Shown here piece after piece: positions 6,834-13,920 of a DNA stretch of 35,052 nucleotides (position 1 is the first letter of the stretch; each line of letters starts with the position of its first letter). The DNA lies in IMG/VR virus record IMGVR_UViG_3300046694_000617, positions 1 to 35,052 of that record; one strand, 5' to 3'. A model generated the notes under the pieces. That model had not been told where the DNA came from. It searched no databases and saw only the letters and a program-made list of their open reading frames with translations. The position numbers and the translations under genes are program-made. This stretch comes from a virus.

Positions 6834-7304
6834 ATGGAATTGCGCGAAGCCAAACTAAAAATGATCTCGGCCATCGACGGCGGCTGGGATGTCGCTGCGG
6901 CGTATTTGGGGATGACGACAAACGCGCTGCGCAACCGCGTCTACGAAGTGAAAGAGCAGAAGCTTTCCGACGAAAATTCGCTGGCCCTGCAGCACTTGTC
7001 GAAGACGACGTTCTACGCGGACGCGATCGCCCAGGCCTCGGGCGGGTCGTTCGTGCTGCTGCCGACTGGTGGCGAGTTCGAGAACGCCGACCTGATGAAG
7101 AAGTTCAACGAGCTGTACACGTTGCTGGGCACGTTCTCCGGCGACTTCAATGCCGCGATCAAGAACGACGACGTGATCGACGGACGCGAACAGCATGTCC
7201 TCGAGGAGGATGTGCACCAGCTGCACAAGTGCCTTTCCGAGGTGCTCGCGCTGATGATCCACGTGTACGGCGTTGGTAAGCACGGGGAGAAGCGTGGTGG
7301 CTAA
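6834..7304 (+). CDS. YmfL-like/CII-type phage regulatory protein
   Basis: A 156-residue protein resembling the YmfL family of phage regulators, which occupies the CII position in many prophages. The N-terminus has an HTH-like segment at about 14-40 (GGWDVAAAYLGMTTNALRNR), then SLALQHLSKTTFYADAIAQASGG at about 53-75 and a helical C-terminus to 150. The start at 6834 is preceded by AGAGG at 6 bp; an ATG-free extension to 6804 lacks such a site. It is the first rightward gene after the Cro-like gene and overlaps the next gene by 8 bp. It probably helps decide lysis or lysogeny, or activates an early promoter, but the exact target is not visible. Confidence 0.78.
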   Translation: MELREAKLKMISAIDGGWDVAAAYLGMTTNALRNRVYEVKEQKLSDENSLALQHLSKTTFYADAIAQASGGSFVLLPTGGEFENADLMKKFNELYTLLGTFSGDFNAAIKNDDVIDGREQHVLEEDVHQLHKCLSEVLALMIHVYGVGKHGEKRGG

Positions 7305-7713
7305 GCATACTGGCCCGCGCGAGGGGAGCCGTGCGCATCGCGCGCTCAAGGCCCTGCATGAGCACGGCGACATGTACGAAGCGGCCTGGATGATCAAGGC
7401 GGCCTACGACCATTCGCCATCCGAGTTCTATCGCTCCGTGGTCCAGCCGCTGCTCGGCTGGAAGCTCGTCAAGGAGCACGGCATTTCTTATCGAGTCACG
7501 CCAGCTGGCCGCGCGTGCCTGGGTGTGTCGGACGTGCCGGATGTCGAGCCGGTGATCACGCCCGGCACTTACGTCCCGCCCATGGGGCGCCCGCTGTCGG
7601 CCCAGTATCGTCCTGGGCTGCGCGTGATGCGCCCTGGTGCGCTTGATTTTCGTGAGATTCCCTCCCGCATCGGCGAACAGATCATCCAATATGGAGCGAA
7701 GGCAGCAGCGTGA
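7297..7713 (+). CDS. Hypothetical protein with winged-helix-like N-terminus
   Basis: About 138 residues from a GTG at 7297 (GGGGAG upstream; a second GTG lies at 7294). Residues about 12-75 read like a winged helix: helix RAHRALKALHEHG, helix EAAWMIKAAYDH, then PSEFYRSVVQPLLGWKLVKEHGISYRVTPAGR, where the last part resembles a wing ending in TPAGR. The tail to 138 is Pro-rich and basic. It lies between the YmfL-like gene (8-bp overlap) and the replication gene (GTGA overlap), so a role in DNA replication initiation or its regulation is plausible. No family name can be given. Confidence 0.7.
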   Translation: MAKHTGPREGSRAHRALKALHEHGDMYEAAWMIKAAYDHSPSEFYRSVVQPLLGWKLVKEHGISYRVTPAGRACLGVSDVPDVEPVITPGTYVPPMGRPLSAQYRPGLRVMRPGALDFREIPSRIGEQIIQYGAKAAA

Positions 7714-10265
7714 CGCTTGATGATTTTTCAGCAGTTGGGCGCGAAGCGCTCAACTCTATTGAGACTCTGCTGCAGGAGTGGTTCCCGAACGGCATCAGGA
7801 CAGGGCACGAGTTCTGCATTGGGTCTCGGGCGGGCGAAGCCGGGCAGTCGCTGCGAATCCGACTCAACGGCGAAAAAGCCGGCGTTTGGTGCGACTTTTC
7901 TGACGACGGCGCCGCCGGCGGCGATCTGATCTCTCTTTATGCCTTTATCCACGGCCTCCGGCCTTGGCAAGCCTGCAGAGCTATCGCCGATCGCCTCGGC
8001 ATCACAATTGCGGACGTCACGAATAGGGGAAGCGAACCCATTAAACCGTTCGCCAAGCCTGGCGCAGCACGACCGAATCCCGCGCCTGCGCCAGCGGACA
8101 AAGGGGTAGAAGCACCGGCCGAGGGCAAGAAGCGCACGCCCTGGACGCCAATTTTGCCTGTCCCGGACAGCGCAGGGCCATACCCGAAGGCGCATGTCGT
8201 CCGTGGCCGTCCCGAAGCGCATTGGGAGTACCGCAACGCCGCGGGCCAGCTGCTGGGCGTGATCTATCGTTTCCGCCGCTCGGACGGCGAGGGCAAGGAA
8301 GTGCTCCCGTGCGTGTTCGCCGAGCGAAGCGATACCAGGGCGCGTGAGTGGCGGTGGCTGGCCTTCCCCGAGCCGCGTCCGCTGTACCTGCGCGGGCCGC
8401 ATCGTCCCGATGTCCCTGTGCTGGTTGTCGAGGGCGAGAAGTGCGTCGACGCCGCGGTGTCGCTTTCCGAGATCCATGAGGCGTTCGAGGTGCTGTCGTG
8501 GCCAGGTGGCGGCAAGGCCGTCAAGAAAGCGGACTGGTCTGCGATCCGGGACCGCGATGTATTCCTGTGGGCCGATGCGGACGCAAAGGTCTACAAGGAA
8601 GGTCACGAGCGCGCCGGCCAGATCATGCCCGAGCACGAGCAGCCTGGAATGAGCGCGATGATCAAGATCGCCGAGATCCTGCGCGGCCAGAACTGCAACG
8701 TGTTCTTCGTCGATATCCCCGCACCAGGTGAGCAGCCTGACGGCTGGGACATCGCGGATCTGATCGCCGGCGGCGCCACCCAAGAAGAGGTCATCCGGTG
8801 GGCGACCAACCTGCGTCCGCAGGAGACAAGCCAGCCGGCCCCGGCAGTCGCGGCGCCGGCCGCAGCCGACCAGGTCGGCGCCGCCAGCCCGGCCGACGAC
8901 GTGCCTGACTGGGTCAACGAACAGATGTCTGGCCAGTTCGAGGGCGCTTCTACCCCTTTGCCGGCTGGCGCGGGCAAGGGTTCCCGCAGCTCCTTGCGGG
9001 ACAAGCTGATCCCGACCGCGAACGGCGGGATCAAGGGCTGCCGTGAAAACGTCTACCTGGTGATGGAAGGCGACGAGAAGCTGCGCGGCCTGGTTGGGCT
9101 GGATCTGTTCTCCGGGCTGCAGGTGAAGCTTCGCAAGACGCCCTGGCCGAGCACGCCGATCGAATGGACCGAGTCCGATGACTTCGAGCTGGGCATGTAC
9201 CTGGCCCAGAACTACGGCCTCGTCCTGGCCTCGGTGGGCGACATCGAGCGCGGCGTGGCGCAAGCGGCACGTCGTCACCAGTTCGACCCGGTGATCGACT
9301 ACTTCAACCGCTGCGCGGAAAGCTGGGATGGCCAGCAGCGTGTGGCCACGGCGCTGTCGCGCTATTGGGGCGCCGAAGATTCGGAATACCTGCGCCTGGT
9401 GTCGACGATGTTCTTCATCGGTATCGTCATGCGCGGCTACAAACCCGGCGTCAAGAACGACCACGCGCCGGTGTTCGAGGGTGGCCAGGGCCAAGGCAAG
9501 TCGACCGCTCTAAAGGTGCTCGGCGGCGATTGGTTCGCCGACACGCCGTTCAGGATGGGCGACAAGGACGGCTACCTGTCGATCCAGGGCGTGCTGCTGT
9601 ACGAGGTCGCCGAGCTGGAGCAGTTCAACCGCTCCGAGGTCACCGCCATCAAGGCGTTCATGTCCAGCACCGTTGACCGCTTCCGGGAGCCGTACGGCCG
9701 CCGGATGAAGAACGTGCCGCGCCGCTGCGCCTTTGCCGCGACGACGAACGAGGACGCCTATTTCAAGGACACGACGGGCAACCGTCGATTCTGGCCGGTG
9801 GAGACGGGGAAGCTGGACATCGAGGCGCTGAAGGTCGACCGCGACCAGCTGTTCGGCGAAGCGATCGCGCTCATGAAGGCCGGCGTGCAGTGGTGGCCGA
9901 CCTTCGAGCAGCAGCGCCGCCTGATCGACCCGATGCAGGACAGCCGCGAGATTCCGGACCCATGGCGTGGCCGGATCTGGGAGTTCCTGGAAGGGATCGA
10001 CTCCGAAGGCAAGCCGATGTCCGCCGGCCCGTTAAAACGCGTCACGGCGCGCGAGCTGCTCACCAGGGCGCTCCACTTCGAGTTGTCGAAGATCGGGCCA
10101 GCAAGGGCCGAAACGATGCGCGTAGGCGCGATCATGCGCAAGTTCGGCTGGACGAAACATCGGGAGTCCAGTGGCGCACGCGAGTGGTACTACGAGCGCC
10201 CCGTAGCGGAAGCGGAGCAAGGGGCAGACAAGGCCGGAGGGGACGATGAGCCGCTCCCGTTCTGA
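7710..10265 (+). CDS. Primase/VapE-type helicase, phage replication protein
   Basis: An 851-residue fusion. Residues 1-100 resemble the small domain preceding phage primases (HEFCIGSR, VWCDFSDDGAAGGD). About 230-365 is a Toprim-like region with VLVVEGEK and LWADADAK as the metal-binding acidic motifs. About 370-440 is an Ala/Pro linker. About 500-800 is the virulence-associated E (VapE) SF3-like ATPase, with Walker A GGQGQGKST near 591-599 and downstream LLYEVAELEQF and RRCAFAATTNEDAYFKD segments. It should make primers and unwind the phage origin. It starts with GTG overlapping the previous stop (GTGA). It is followed directly by the repeat array at 10362-10643, which is a good candidate for the site where it works. 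Confidence 0.92.
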   Translation: MTLDDFSAVGREALNSIETLLQEWFPNGIRTGHEFCIGSRAGEAGQSLRIRLNGEKAGVWCDFSDDGAAGGDLISLYAFIHGLRPWQACRAIADRLGITIADVTNRGSEPIKPFAKPGAARPNPAPAPADKGVEAPAEGKKRTPWTPILPVPDSAGPYPKAHVVRGRPEAHWEYRNAAGQLLGVIYRFRRSDGEGKEVLPCVFAERSDTRAREWRWLAFPEPRPLYLRGPHRPDVPVLVVEGEKCVDAAVSLSEIHEAFEVLSWPGGGKAVKKADWSAIRDRDVFLWADADAKVYKEGHERAGQIMPEHEQPGMSAMIKIAEILRGQNCNVFFVDIPAPGEQPDGWDIADLIAGGATQEEVIRWATNLRPQETSQPAPAVAAPAAADQVGAASPADDVPDWVNEQMSGQFEGASTPLPAGAGKGSRSSLRDKLIPTANGGIKGCRENVYLVMEGDEKLRGLVGLDLFSGLQVKLRKTPWPSTPIEWTESDDFELGMYLAQNYGLVLASVGDIERGVAQAARRHQFDPVIDYFNRCAESWDGQQRVATALSRYWGAEDSEYLRLVSTMFFIGIVMRGYKPGVKNDHAPVFEGGQGQGKSTALKVLGGDWFADTPFRMGDKDGYLSIQGVLLYEVAELEQFNRSEVTAIKAFMSSTVDRFREPYGRRMKNVPRRCAFAATTNEDAYFKDTTGNRRFWPVETGKLDIEALKVDRDQLFGEAIALMKAGVQWWPTFEQQRRLIDPMQDSREIPDPWRGRIWEFLEGIDSEGKPMSAGPLKRVTARELLTRALHFELSKIGPARAETMRVGAIMRKFGWTKHRESSGAREWYYERPVAEAEQGADKAGGDDEPLPF

Positions 10266-10660
10266 CCAACGAGCCGGCGCCATGCCGGCGTCTCACCAGG
10301 GATCGTGGGCGCATTTTGCGCAGGCGGAAAAGGTGATGGCGTCGACCAGGTATGCCGGCTCGTCCAACCCAGGACGGCTAACCGTCCAACCTTGCAATTT
10401 TGAGGTTAGACGGCTGAAACCCGCATGGATACTAGCCTCGTCCAACCGTCCAACCTCGCCAACCGGGCCGCGCCCGCACGTACACCCGCGTACGCGTATA
10501 CGTGTGCGACGAGTCGGAAGGCCAGTTCTGCCGCTGGCAAAACAAAAAAACAGGTTAGACAGGTTAGGAGGTTAGACAAACCCAGCATCCATGCGGGTCC
10601 CAGCCGTCCAACCTCTAGGACCAACCATTTTGAGGTTAGACGGATTGAGGAGGAAAGGCG
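10266..10660 (+). other. Non-coding interval with repeat array, candidate replication origin
   Basis: No convincing gene is present. A reading frame from 10246 to 10575 exists, but its composition is arbitrary. The interval holds direct copies of GGTTAGAC at 10404, 10553, 10570 and 10634. Inverted copies, GTCCAACC, lie at 10362, 10384, 10440, 10448 and 10606. One-mismatch copies lie at 10562 and 10619. A 17-bp perfect direct repeat starts at 10397 and 10627, and a GGACGG/CCGTCC hairpin starts at 10372. A palindrome CGCGTACGCG lies at 10487-10496, followed by GTATAC. Repeats of this kind next to a primase/helicase gene suggest iterons, but a binding protein is not identified. Confidence 0.6.
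10402..10615. repeat. 34-bp imperfect inverted repeat enclosing 146 bp
   Basis: The left arm is 10402-10435 and the right arm is 10582-10615; 29 of 34 positions pair, including a perfect 12-bp core (10419-10430 with 10587-10598). All five differences are A in the left arm against G in the complement of the right arm. It could extrude as a cruciform or fold in single-stranded DNA or RNA, and it contains two of the GGTTRGAC-type motifs. Confidence 0.8.
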
Positions 10661-10900
10661 ATGACGAAGGGAGGTTTGCGGGACGTGATGCCGGTGACGG
10701 CTCAGCTGATCGATGAATACCGGGCAGTCTTCGGCACGGACAACATCGACAAGGTGCTGCGGAGGGCGATGAAGGGCGAGCCGGTGTTTTACGCAGAGGA
10801 GAACGGGCATACGTTCGGGACGCCCAGCCCGGCTCGGGTCAGGGTGCAGTGGGATGAGCGAGGGCTGCCGTATGTGATCGAGCCGGCCAAGCAGAAGTAG
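10661..10900 (+). CDS. Hypothetical small early protein
   Basis: A 79-residue protein preceded by a strong GGAGGAAA Shine-Dalgarno. The N-terminal half has helical DVMPVTAQLIDEYRAVFG and IDKVLRRAMKGEP segments. The C-terminal half (FYAEENGHTFGTPSPARVRVQW) is beta-like. Related short proteins of this shape are common in phages between replication and late-control genes, but I cannot name a function. It is isolated from the replication gene by the repeat array and may be translated from the same early transcript. Confidence 0.78.
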   Translation: MTKGGLRDVMPVTAQLIDEYRAVFGTDNIDKVLRRAMKGEPVFYAEENGHTFGTPSPARVRVQWDERGLPYVIEPAKQK

Positions 10901-10956
10901 GGCAGTGAAGGGATCGGCGCCGTAGAGCGTCAGGGACAACTGGAAGGGGTTTTGTG

Positions 10957-11928
10957 ATGGGAGCAGGATTGGAAATGGAAGCAATTTTTGGTAGCACCGG
11001 GCAGGCGGTGCACGTGGCGTTCATGGTGATGAGCCAGCCGGCAATGCAGGACGCGCCCCTGCGCAAGGCGCTGATCCGGGCCTTGGAGTCGATCCACCTG
11101 GAAGGCCAGCAGCGCGAGTGGCTCGACCAGCTGCGCGGGACGCCTTCGGAGTCGGTGAACTTCGGTGGCCTCAGCGGTGACGAAGTTCGTGCGCAGTGCG
11201 TGATGATCATCCAGGCGGTCAAGCACCTGCCTGATGCAGAGAAGTGGACCCTGCAGGCCAAGTACGGCTATGTCGAATTCGAGGACATGACCGATGGCGA
11301 CCTGACGGGGCAGCAGCTGCTCGACGCACTCAACCGGGCGACTGCCGACGTCGATGCAGCGCGTGAGAAGATGCGCCAGGCGCGCCTGGCTCTGGATGCA
11401 GCGCGGGAGCAACACCTGGCGTACGAGGGTCGGATTGCGCCGGCGGCGACCGAGGCATCGGTGAAGGAGACGTACTACGCCGCCCGGGACGATGTGCGGG
11501 ACGCCGGCGCCGCGCTGGCCCAGGCCGAATCAGTCGCGCGCCAGGTGCAGATCGCGGTCGATCGGGTGAAGGGCAGCACCGTGACCGATGGTGGTGGACC
11601 TGCGGCCGGGCAGGGTGGCCGGCGCTTCGCCTTCTCGGCGGAACGCATTGACGCCATCAAGGGCCTGTCCGACTGGTTCCGGCCGATCTTCCCGCGGATC
11701 AAGCCGCTCGCGATCGACTGCATGCTGGGCCGCTTGTTCGCCAACCACGCCAAGGTCGGCATAACGTTCAGGGACCTGGCTGGATCCTTTGGCGGCAACC
11801 CGATGCTCTACCAGCGCGCCTCGTTCAAGATGCAGAACCACCTCCGTCAGCTCGAGCAGTTGGCCCTGCAGCACCTCGAGCAACGGCTTGTGAAGGATGG
11901 TGTTGCACTGCCGACAGAAATTGATTGA
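10957..11928 (+). CDS. Candidate late-gene regulator in the position of lambda Q
   Basis: A 323-residue protein from the ATG at 10957 (GGAAGGGG upstream). About 45-105 is a helical region with SGDEVRAQCVMIIQAVKHLP and EKWTLQAKYG. About 118-205 is an Ala-rich coiled coil (ADVDAAREKMRQARLALDAA). About 225-323 is a basic helical domain with CMLGRLFANHAKVGITFRDL and YQRASFKMQNHLRQLEQLAL that may be a helix-turn-helix reading DNA. I do not recognise a named family. Its place at the end of the early operon, with a strong promoter overlapping its stop codon and a series of terminators beyond, is the genomic position of an antiterminator such as Q. That function is inferred from layout. Confidence 0.6.
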   Translation: MGAGLEMEAIFGSTGQAVHVAFMVMSQPAMQDAPLRKALIRALESIHLEGQQREWLDQLRGTPSESVNFGGLSGDEVRAQCVMIIQAVKHLPDAEKWTLQAKYGYVEFEDMTDGDLTGQQLLDALNRATADVDAAREKMRQARLALDAAREQHLAYEGRIAPAATEASVKETYYAARDDVRDAGAALAQAESVARQVQIAVDRVKGSTVTDGGGPAAGQGGRRFAFSAERIDAIKGLSDWFRPIFPRIKPLAIDCMLGRLFANHAKVGITFRDLAGSFGGNPMLYQRASFKMQNHLRQLEQLALQHLEQRLVKDGVALPTEID

Positions 11929-11954
11929 CTGCATTGTTACAGCTAGGATATATT
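11925..11954 (+). promoter_or_regulatory. Candidate late promoter (PR'-like)
   Basis: TTGACT (11925-11930) and TATATT (11949-11954) are separated by 18 bp. The -35 overlaps the stop codon of the putative late regulator. Transcription should start near 11961 and meet the first terminator about 75 nt later, giving a short leader RNA unless the polymerase is modified. Confidence 0.65.
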
Positions 11955-11997
11955 TTCGTCATTCTCGGAGTAATTGCGAACTGAGAACGAATTCTCG

Positions 11998-12035
11998 AAA
12001 AAGCCCTGCCCGGTTCACGCCGCGCGGGGCTTTTT
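11998..12035 (+). terminator. Strong Rho-independent terminator (tR'-like), first of three
   Basis: A 12-bp stem, AAAAAGCCCTGC against GCGGGGCTTTTT with one G-T pair, and a 14-nt loop, ending in TTTTTCTTT. It can act in both directions. It lies about 75 nt after the late promoter start, so it would stop late transcription unless antiterminated. Confidence 0.85.
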
Positions 12036-12179
12036 CTTTGCACCGTGTCTCCTCGTGCTGCCCACGACAGCACTTTGCCGGCAGGCTTGCGCCACCGGCG
12101 TCTTTTATTCTCAACGACGAAAGGTGGTGATCCTGTCTCGATCCGCTCCAAAGCGGGGGATACAAAGCATCATTCGTTT

Positions 12180-12201
12180 GCCCGGACCGCCGGGCTTTTT
12201 T
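12180..12201 (+). terminator. Rho-independent terminator, second of three
   Basis: GCCCGG and CCGGGC form a 6-bp stem with a 4-nt loop followed by six T residues. It lies between the late promoter and the small gene at 12275. Confidence 0.8.
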
Positions 12202-12274
12202 ATTTGTGGTTGCGGAACGTCGATTATACTAACTTGGCCGGATGGCAATTTGTCCCTAACTTTGAAAGTGAGCT

Positions 12275-12475
12275 ATGGCAGAAAATGTTACGGTTTCGGG
12301 TCCAGTTAGAGTTCAATCGGACACCGCTGAGCGCGTCGCCTACGATTTGATGGTGAAGATTATGACTAACGAGACTACCGTGTCCAAGGACAGGCGCTAT
12401 TACTTTGATCTCTACAGTCAATGCCGCCAACTCGTGAATGGTGTGCTCCCCGATAATATTTATCCGAAGGTGTAG
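12275..12475 (+). CDS. Small hypothetical phage protein
   Basis: A 66-residue soluble protein beginning MAENVTVSGPVRVQSDTAER, with a helical middle (VAYDLMVKIM) and a Tyr-rich YYFDLYSQCRQLV segment. Similar short proteins with a VTVxGxVRVQSD start occur, as I recall, in other betaproteobacterial prophages; no function is known to me. The gene is AT-richer than its neighbours. It is bracketed by terminators on both sides (12180-12201 and 12511-12538), and a TATACT element with a weak -35 lies 45 bp upstream. It may therefore be a separate unit, perhaps expressed in the lysogen, rather than part of the late operon. Confidence 0.75.
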   Translation: MAENVTVSGPVRVQSDTAERVAYDLMVKIMTNETTVSKDRRYYFDLYSQCRQLVNGVLPDNIYPKV

Positions 12476-12510
12476 GCCGCTGATCTGTACAGCACGGCTG
12501 AAACTGATTC

Positions 12511-12538
12511 AAAAGCCCGGTTTTGCCGGGCTTTTTTT
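12511..12538 (+). terminator. Rho-independent terminator, third of three, next to a structural gene start
   Basis: AAAAGCCCGG and CCGGGCTTTT form a stem with a 5-nt TTTTG loop and a run of seven T residues. It ends only 17 bp before the gpZ-like start codon at 12555, leaving no room for a promoter, so the gpZ-like gene must be read through this terminator. Confidence 0.88.
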
Positions 12539-12554
12539 ATTCCTGGAGCACAGC

Positions 12555-13130
12555 ATGGCAATCGCCGTCAACGTACGCGGAAGCATGGAGCGTGTCATTG
12601 CAGCTCAGCGGCGCAACACCCGCGAAGTACGAGAGGTTGCTGTGCCCCGTGCCCTGAACAAGATGATCGACCAGGTCAACACCGCGAGCGCACGGGAGAT
12701 CCGCGCGACCGGCTACAAGCTGAAGATCAGCGACATCAAGAAGGGCCTGAAGAAAACACGGGCCACGGCCCGCGCCCTGACTGCACGCGTTACCGCATCG
12801 GGCAAGCCCATCGCCCTGCAGGCGTACGGCGCGCGCCAGACCGGCAAGGGTGTGTCGGTCGATGTCCTGAACGGCCGCAAGGTCGTCACCCATGCGTTCA
12901 TCGCGACGATGCCGAACGGGCATAAGCATGTGCTGGTCCGTATCGGCAAGACCCACAAGAAGAAGCGCAAGGGCGACAGCACCCAGTGGAGCGGCCTGCC
13001 GATCAAGGCGCTGTTCGGACCATCGGTCCCTGACGGCATGGCCAACGTCGCCGTGCAGGCAGCGCTGCAGCGCCTGGTGATAGAGAAGTTCCCCACCATC
13101 CTGCGTCAGCAGATGGACCGACTCACGTGA
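12555..13130 (+). CDS. gpZ-like minor tail protein
   Basis: A 191-residue basic protein matching the shape of lambda gpZ (minor tail Z, about 190 residues), a tail-completion protein. Features are an early VPRALNKMIDQVNTASAREI helix at about 29-50, a basic KKGLKKTRAT segment at about 64-74 and the characteristic HAFIATMPNGHKHVLVRIGK stretch at about 113-132. Near the end lies LPIKALFGPSVP. The ATG has GGAG at 7 bp. In lambda Z lies between FII and U; here FII-like (20591) and U-like (20885) are adjacent, and the Z-like gene sits on the other side of cos. It is the first gene after the terminator series. Confidence 0.8.
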   Translation: MAIAVNVRGSMERVIAAQRRNTREVREVAVPRALNKMIDQVNTASAREIRATGYKLKISDIKKGLKKTRATARALTARVTASGKPIALQAYGARQTGKGVSVDVLNGRKVVTHAFIATMPNGHKHVLVRIGKTHKKKRKGDSTQWSGLPIKALFGPSVPDGMANVAVQAALQRLVIEKFPTILRQQMDRLT

Positions 13131-13138
13131 GGATAGCC

Positions 13139-13294
13139 ATGACCCTGAACATCCAACGTCGCACCCTCGGCGGCCGCATCCGCCGCCTGCCCCGCGTCGT
13201 GCGTGGGCACTACCGCATCCTTCGTCGCTATGCCACCCGCTGGGACGCGGCCTGCGCCTCGCTCCGCCTGGCCTGGGCCACGGTCGGCCCGTGA
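13139..13294 (+). CDS. 51-residue arginine-rich protein
   Basis: A short gene between the gpZ-like gene and the cos-like site. The start ATG is preceded by GAGG at 6 bp and lies 8 bp after the previous stop. The product is strongly basic (repeated RR and RLPR motifs) with a C-terminal amphipathic helix. It could bind DNA near cos, but that is only a suggestion from charge and position. No homolog is recognised. Confidence 0.5.
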   Translation: MTLNIQRRTLGGRIRRLPRVVRGHYRILRRYATRWDAACASLRLAWATVGP

Positions 13295-13302
13295 TGTTTC
13301 CC

Positions 13303-13372
13303 GGGTCCTTCCTGGGGACCTAACCCTGCGGGTGCGAAGACCCCGATTTCTCACTGGTTCTGAAAATCGCAA
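13303..13372 (+). other. Putative cos packaging site
   Basis: This region contains GGGTCCTT (13303-13310), identical to the lambda cosQ element I recall. A GC-rich cosN-like core follows, GCGGGTGCGAAGACCCC (13328-13344), and then a CTGAAAATCGC stretch that parallels the ATGAAAATTTT of lambda just right of cosN. It is non-coding and ends 26 bp before the small terminase start, where cos lies in lambdoid phages. The exact nick positions cannot be read from sequence. Confidence 0.6.
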
Positions 13373-13398
13373 GGGGGGTGTAAAACAAGGGAGTTCAC

Positions 13399-13920
13399 AT
13401 GCCTACTCAACAAGAGATCGCCGGCCACCTCGACCTGGCGCAGCAGAACGTGTCCGAGCTGATGAAGAAGCTCGGCATCGATTGGAAGACCGCGACGCTG
13501 GACGAAATCCGCGTCGCGTACATCCGCCAGCTGCGCTCCCAGGCCGCCGGCCACCGCACCGATGACGGTCTCGACCTGGTGCGCGAGCGCGTGCTGACCG
13601 AGCGGGTCGATCGCGAACTCAAACAGTACACCCTGGCCGAAAAGAAGGGCCAGCTCATCAACGTCGCCCAGCTCGAGCCCGAGCTGCAGCAGATGGTCGG
13701 AGCATTCCGCACCGAGCTGCTCGCGCGCGACGACAAACTCAAGGCCGACCTCGACCAGCTGCACGGCATCGATGTCGATATCCAGGTGCTCAATGCATAC
13801 ACCACCGACGCACTCCGTCACCTCGCTCGATACGACGCCCGCCGTCCAGGCGCTGCTGGGGCGACTGGTGCAGTCGATCGAGCCGACGCCCCAGGTCCCG
13901 CTGACCCAATGGGCGCGTGA
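13399..13920 (+). CDS. Terminase small subunit, Nu1-like
   Basis: DNA-recognition subunit of the packaging terminase, 173 residues. The N-terminal winged-helix/HTH lies at about 3-25 (QQEIAGHLDLAQQNVSELMKKLGI) and should bind cosB-like DNA. About 55-110 is helical (LVRERVLTERVDRELKQYTL) and about 120-147 ends in GIDVDIQVLN and LRHLARYD. The last 26 residues are Ala/Gly/Pro-rich and overlap the beginning of the large subunit by 128 bp in another frame, so they may be a dispensable extension. A GGGAG Shine-Dalgarno precedes the ATG. It is the first gene right of cos. Confidence 0.9.
   Translation: MPTQQEIAGHLDLAQQNVSELMKKLGIDWKTATLDEIRVAYIRQLRSQAAGHRTDDGLDLVRERVLTERVDRELKQYTLAEKKGQLINVAQLEPELQQMVGAFRTELLARDDKLKADLDQLHGIDVDIQVLNAYTTDALRHLARYDARRPGAAGATGAVDRADAPGPADPMGA

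Larger units (their letters stand above)
11929..12274 (+). other. Non-coding late leader region
   Basis: No gene is convincing in this 346-bp stretch. It holds the rest of the late promoter, a GAGAA/TTCTC mini-hairpin (11983-11996), a strong terminator (11998-12035) and a weak GCCGG/CCGGC structure before TTTTATT near 12074-12112. A second terminator follows at 12180-12201, with a TATACT -10-like element (12225-12230) before the small gene at 12275. No tRNA-like fold was seen. Confidence 0.6.

Noticed and set aside
7728-9494. Long open frames opposite the replication, terminase, portal, capsid, tape measure and gpJ genes
   Set aside because: In GC-rich genes the opposite frames are open by composition. 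They lack ribosome-binding sites, have arbitrary Arg/Ala/Pro-rich content, and lie exactly over strongly recognised genes.
10246-10575. A 109-codon frame beginning at the end of the replication gene
   Set aside because: It runs through the repeat array, its composition is Arg/Pro/Ser-rich without a pattern, and no ribosome-binding site is present.
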